The notes beneath the pieces are model-generated. The model was not told the origin of the DNA and did no database searches. It was given only the letters and a program-made list of their open reading frames with translations. A stretch of 64,000 bases of DNA, from positions 62,001 to 126,000 of the forward strand of contig NZ_SLZQ01000009.1 in the NCBI RefSeq assembly GCF_004342585.1, written 5' to 3'. This DNA is from Paucimonas lemoignei (GTDB taxonomy: Bacteria; Pseudomonadota; Gammaproteobacteria; Burkholderiales; Burkholderiaceae_D). Positions 63,981 to 64,000 of this stretch are shown in pieces. The translations under genes were made by a program, and so were the position numbers. Within the stretch, counting starts at the first letter, position 1; every line of letters begins with the position of its first letter.

Positions 63981-64000
63981 AAAAAAGCCCACATGACCGC

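Larger units (their letters stand above)
36841..64000. mobile_element. Mu-like prophage, late region; right end outside window
   Basis: A continuous block of phage genes, nearly all on the plus strand: C4-like RNA switch, packaging, head, Mu-type contractile tail, fibre, lysis, then a repressor/anti-sense control pair. Homology and order of structural genes follow phage Mu (portal, MuF, protease/capsid, L, M, 41/42, tape measure, N, 44-48). The overall order differs from Mu because the repressor lies at the right and no transposase or integrase is in the window. The left border is set by the change in gene content near 36.8 kb; no attachment duplication can be shown. Confidence 0.88.

Overview
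Organism. High GC content, a long RpoD with an Ala/Lys/Pro/Val-rich N-terminal extension, PEP-CTERM protein sorting, paralogous GGDEF/EAL and PilZ proteins and an ExeA-type ATPase all point to a betaproteobacterial chromosome. The closest fit is an Oxalobacteraceae relative (Herbaspirillum/Collimonas-like). This is inference from gene content, not from a search.

Host part, 1 to about 36.8 kb. It runs from a broken-off ExeA-like ATPase through a thioredoxin-reductase-like flavoprotein, a REC-EAL regulator, a fused CoA-transferase and a methyltransferase to a PAS-GGDEF-EAL protein. A small stress-type cluster follows (DUF378 membrane protein, Cys-rich mini-protein behind an FNR-like box, second PRPP synthetase, APH/P-loop kinase fusion), then rpoD, a chemoreceptor, a SpmA-SpmB fusion and a PilZ protein. 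A galactofuranose/polysaccharide module (glycosyltransferase, GH1-RmlD fusion, glf) comes next. After it lie a Dyp peroxidase, a sirtuin, a short-chain acyl-CoA set (3-hydroxybutyryl-CoA dehydrogenase, TetR regulator, FabH-like synthase, thiolase) and a PEP-CTERM protein. Two sibling small-RNA candidates with a CUCCUCC loop flank the sirtuin/dehydrogenase pair.

Prophage part, about 36.8 kb to beyond 64.0 kb. The structural genes are Mu-like: terminase, portal, MuF, protease/scaffold/capsid fusion, sheath, tube, gp41/gp42 frameshift chaperone, tape measure, gpN, gp44-gp48 homologues and fibre. The order, however, is head-tail-fibre-lysis-repressor, and the early genes and right end lie outside the window. 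The left edge carries a C4/P4-CI-like antisense RNA behind a near-consensus sigma-70 promoter, controlling a 74-residue ORF. Three near-identical elements of about 36 bp (37309, 43470, 53939) precede the packaging, capsid and tail-baseplate gene blocks and are the best candidates for phage late promoters. A cassette of permuted NlpC/P60-like protein, holin, SAR-like endolysin and nested spanins is followed by a LexA-box-controlled small gene, a CI-like repressor and a divergent small DNA-binding protein with twin operators.

How it fits together. Late transcription probably restarts at each of the three elements. A strong terminator directly precedes the second one. Lysogeny control seems to combine a CI-type repressor that shows no visible autoprotease, an SOS-controlled neighbour that could be an antirepressor, and an RNA-based switch at the other end of the late region.
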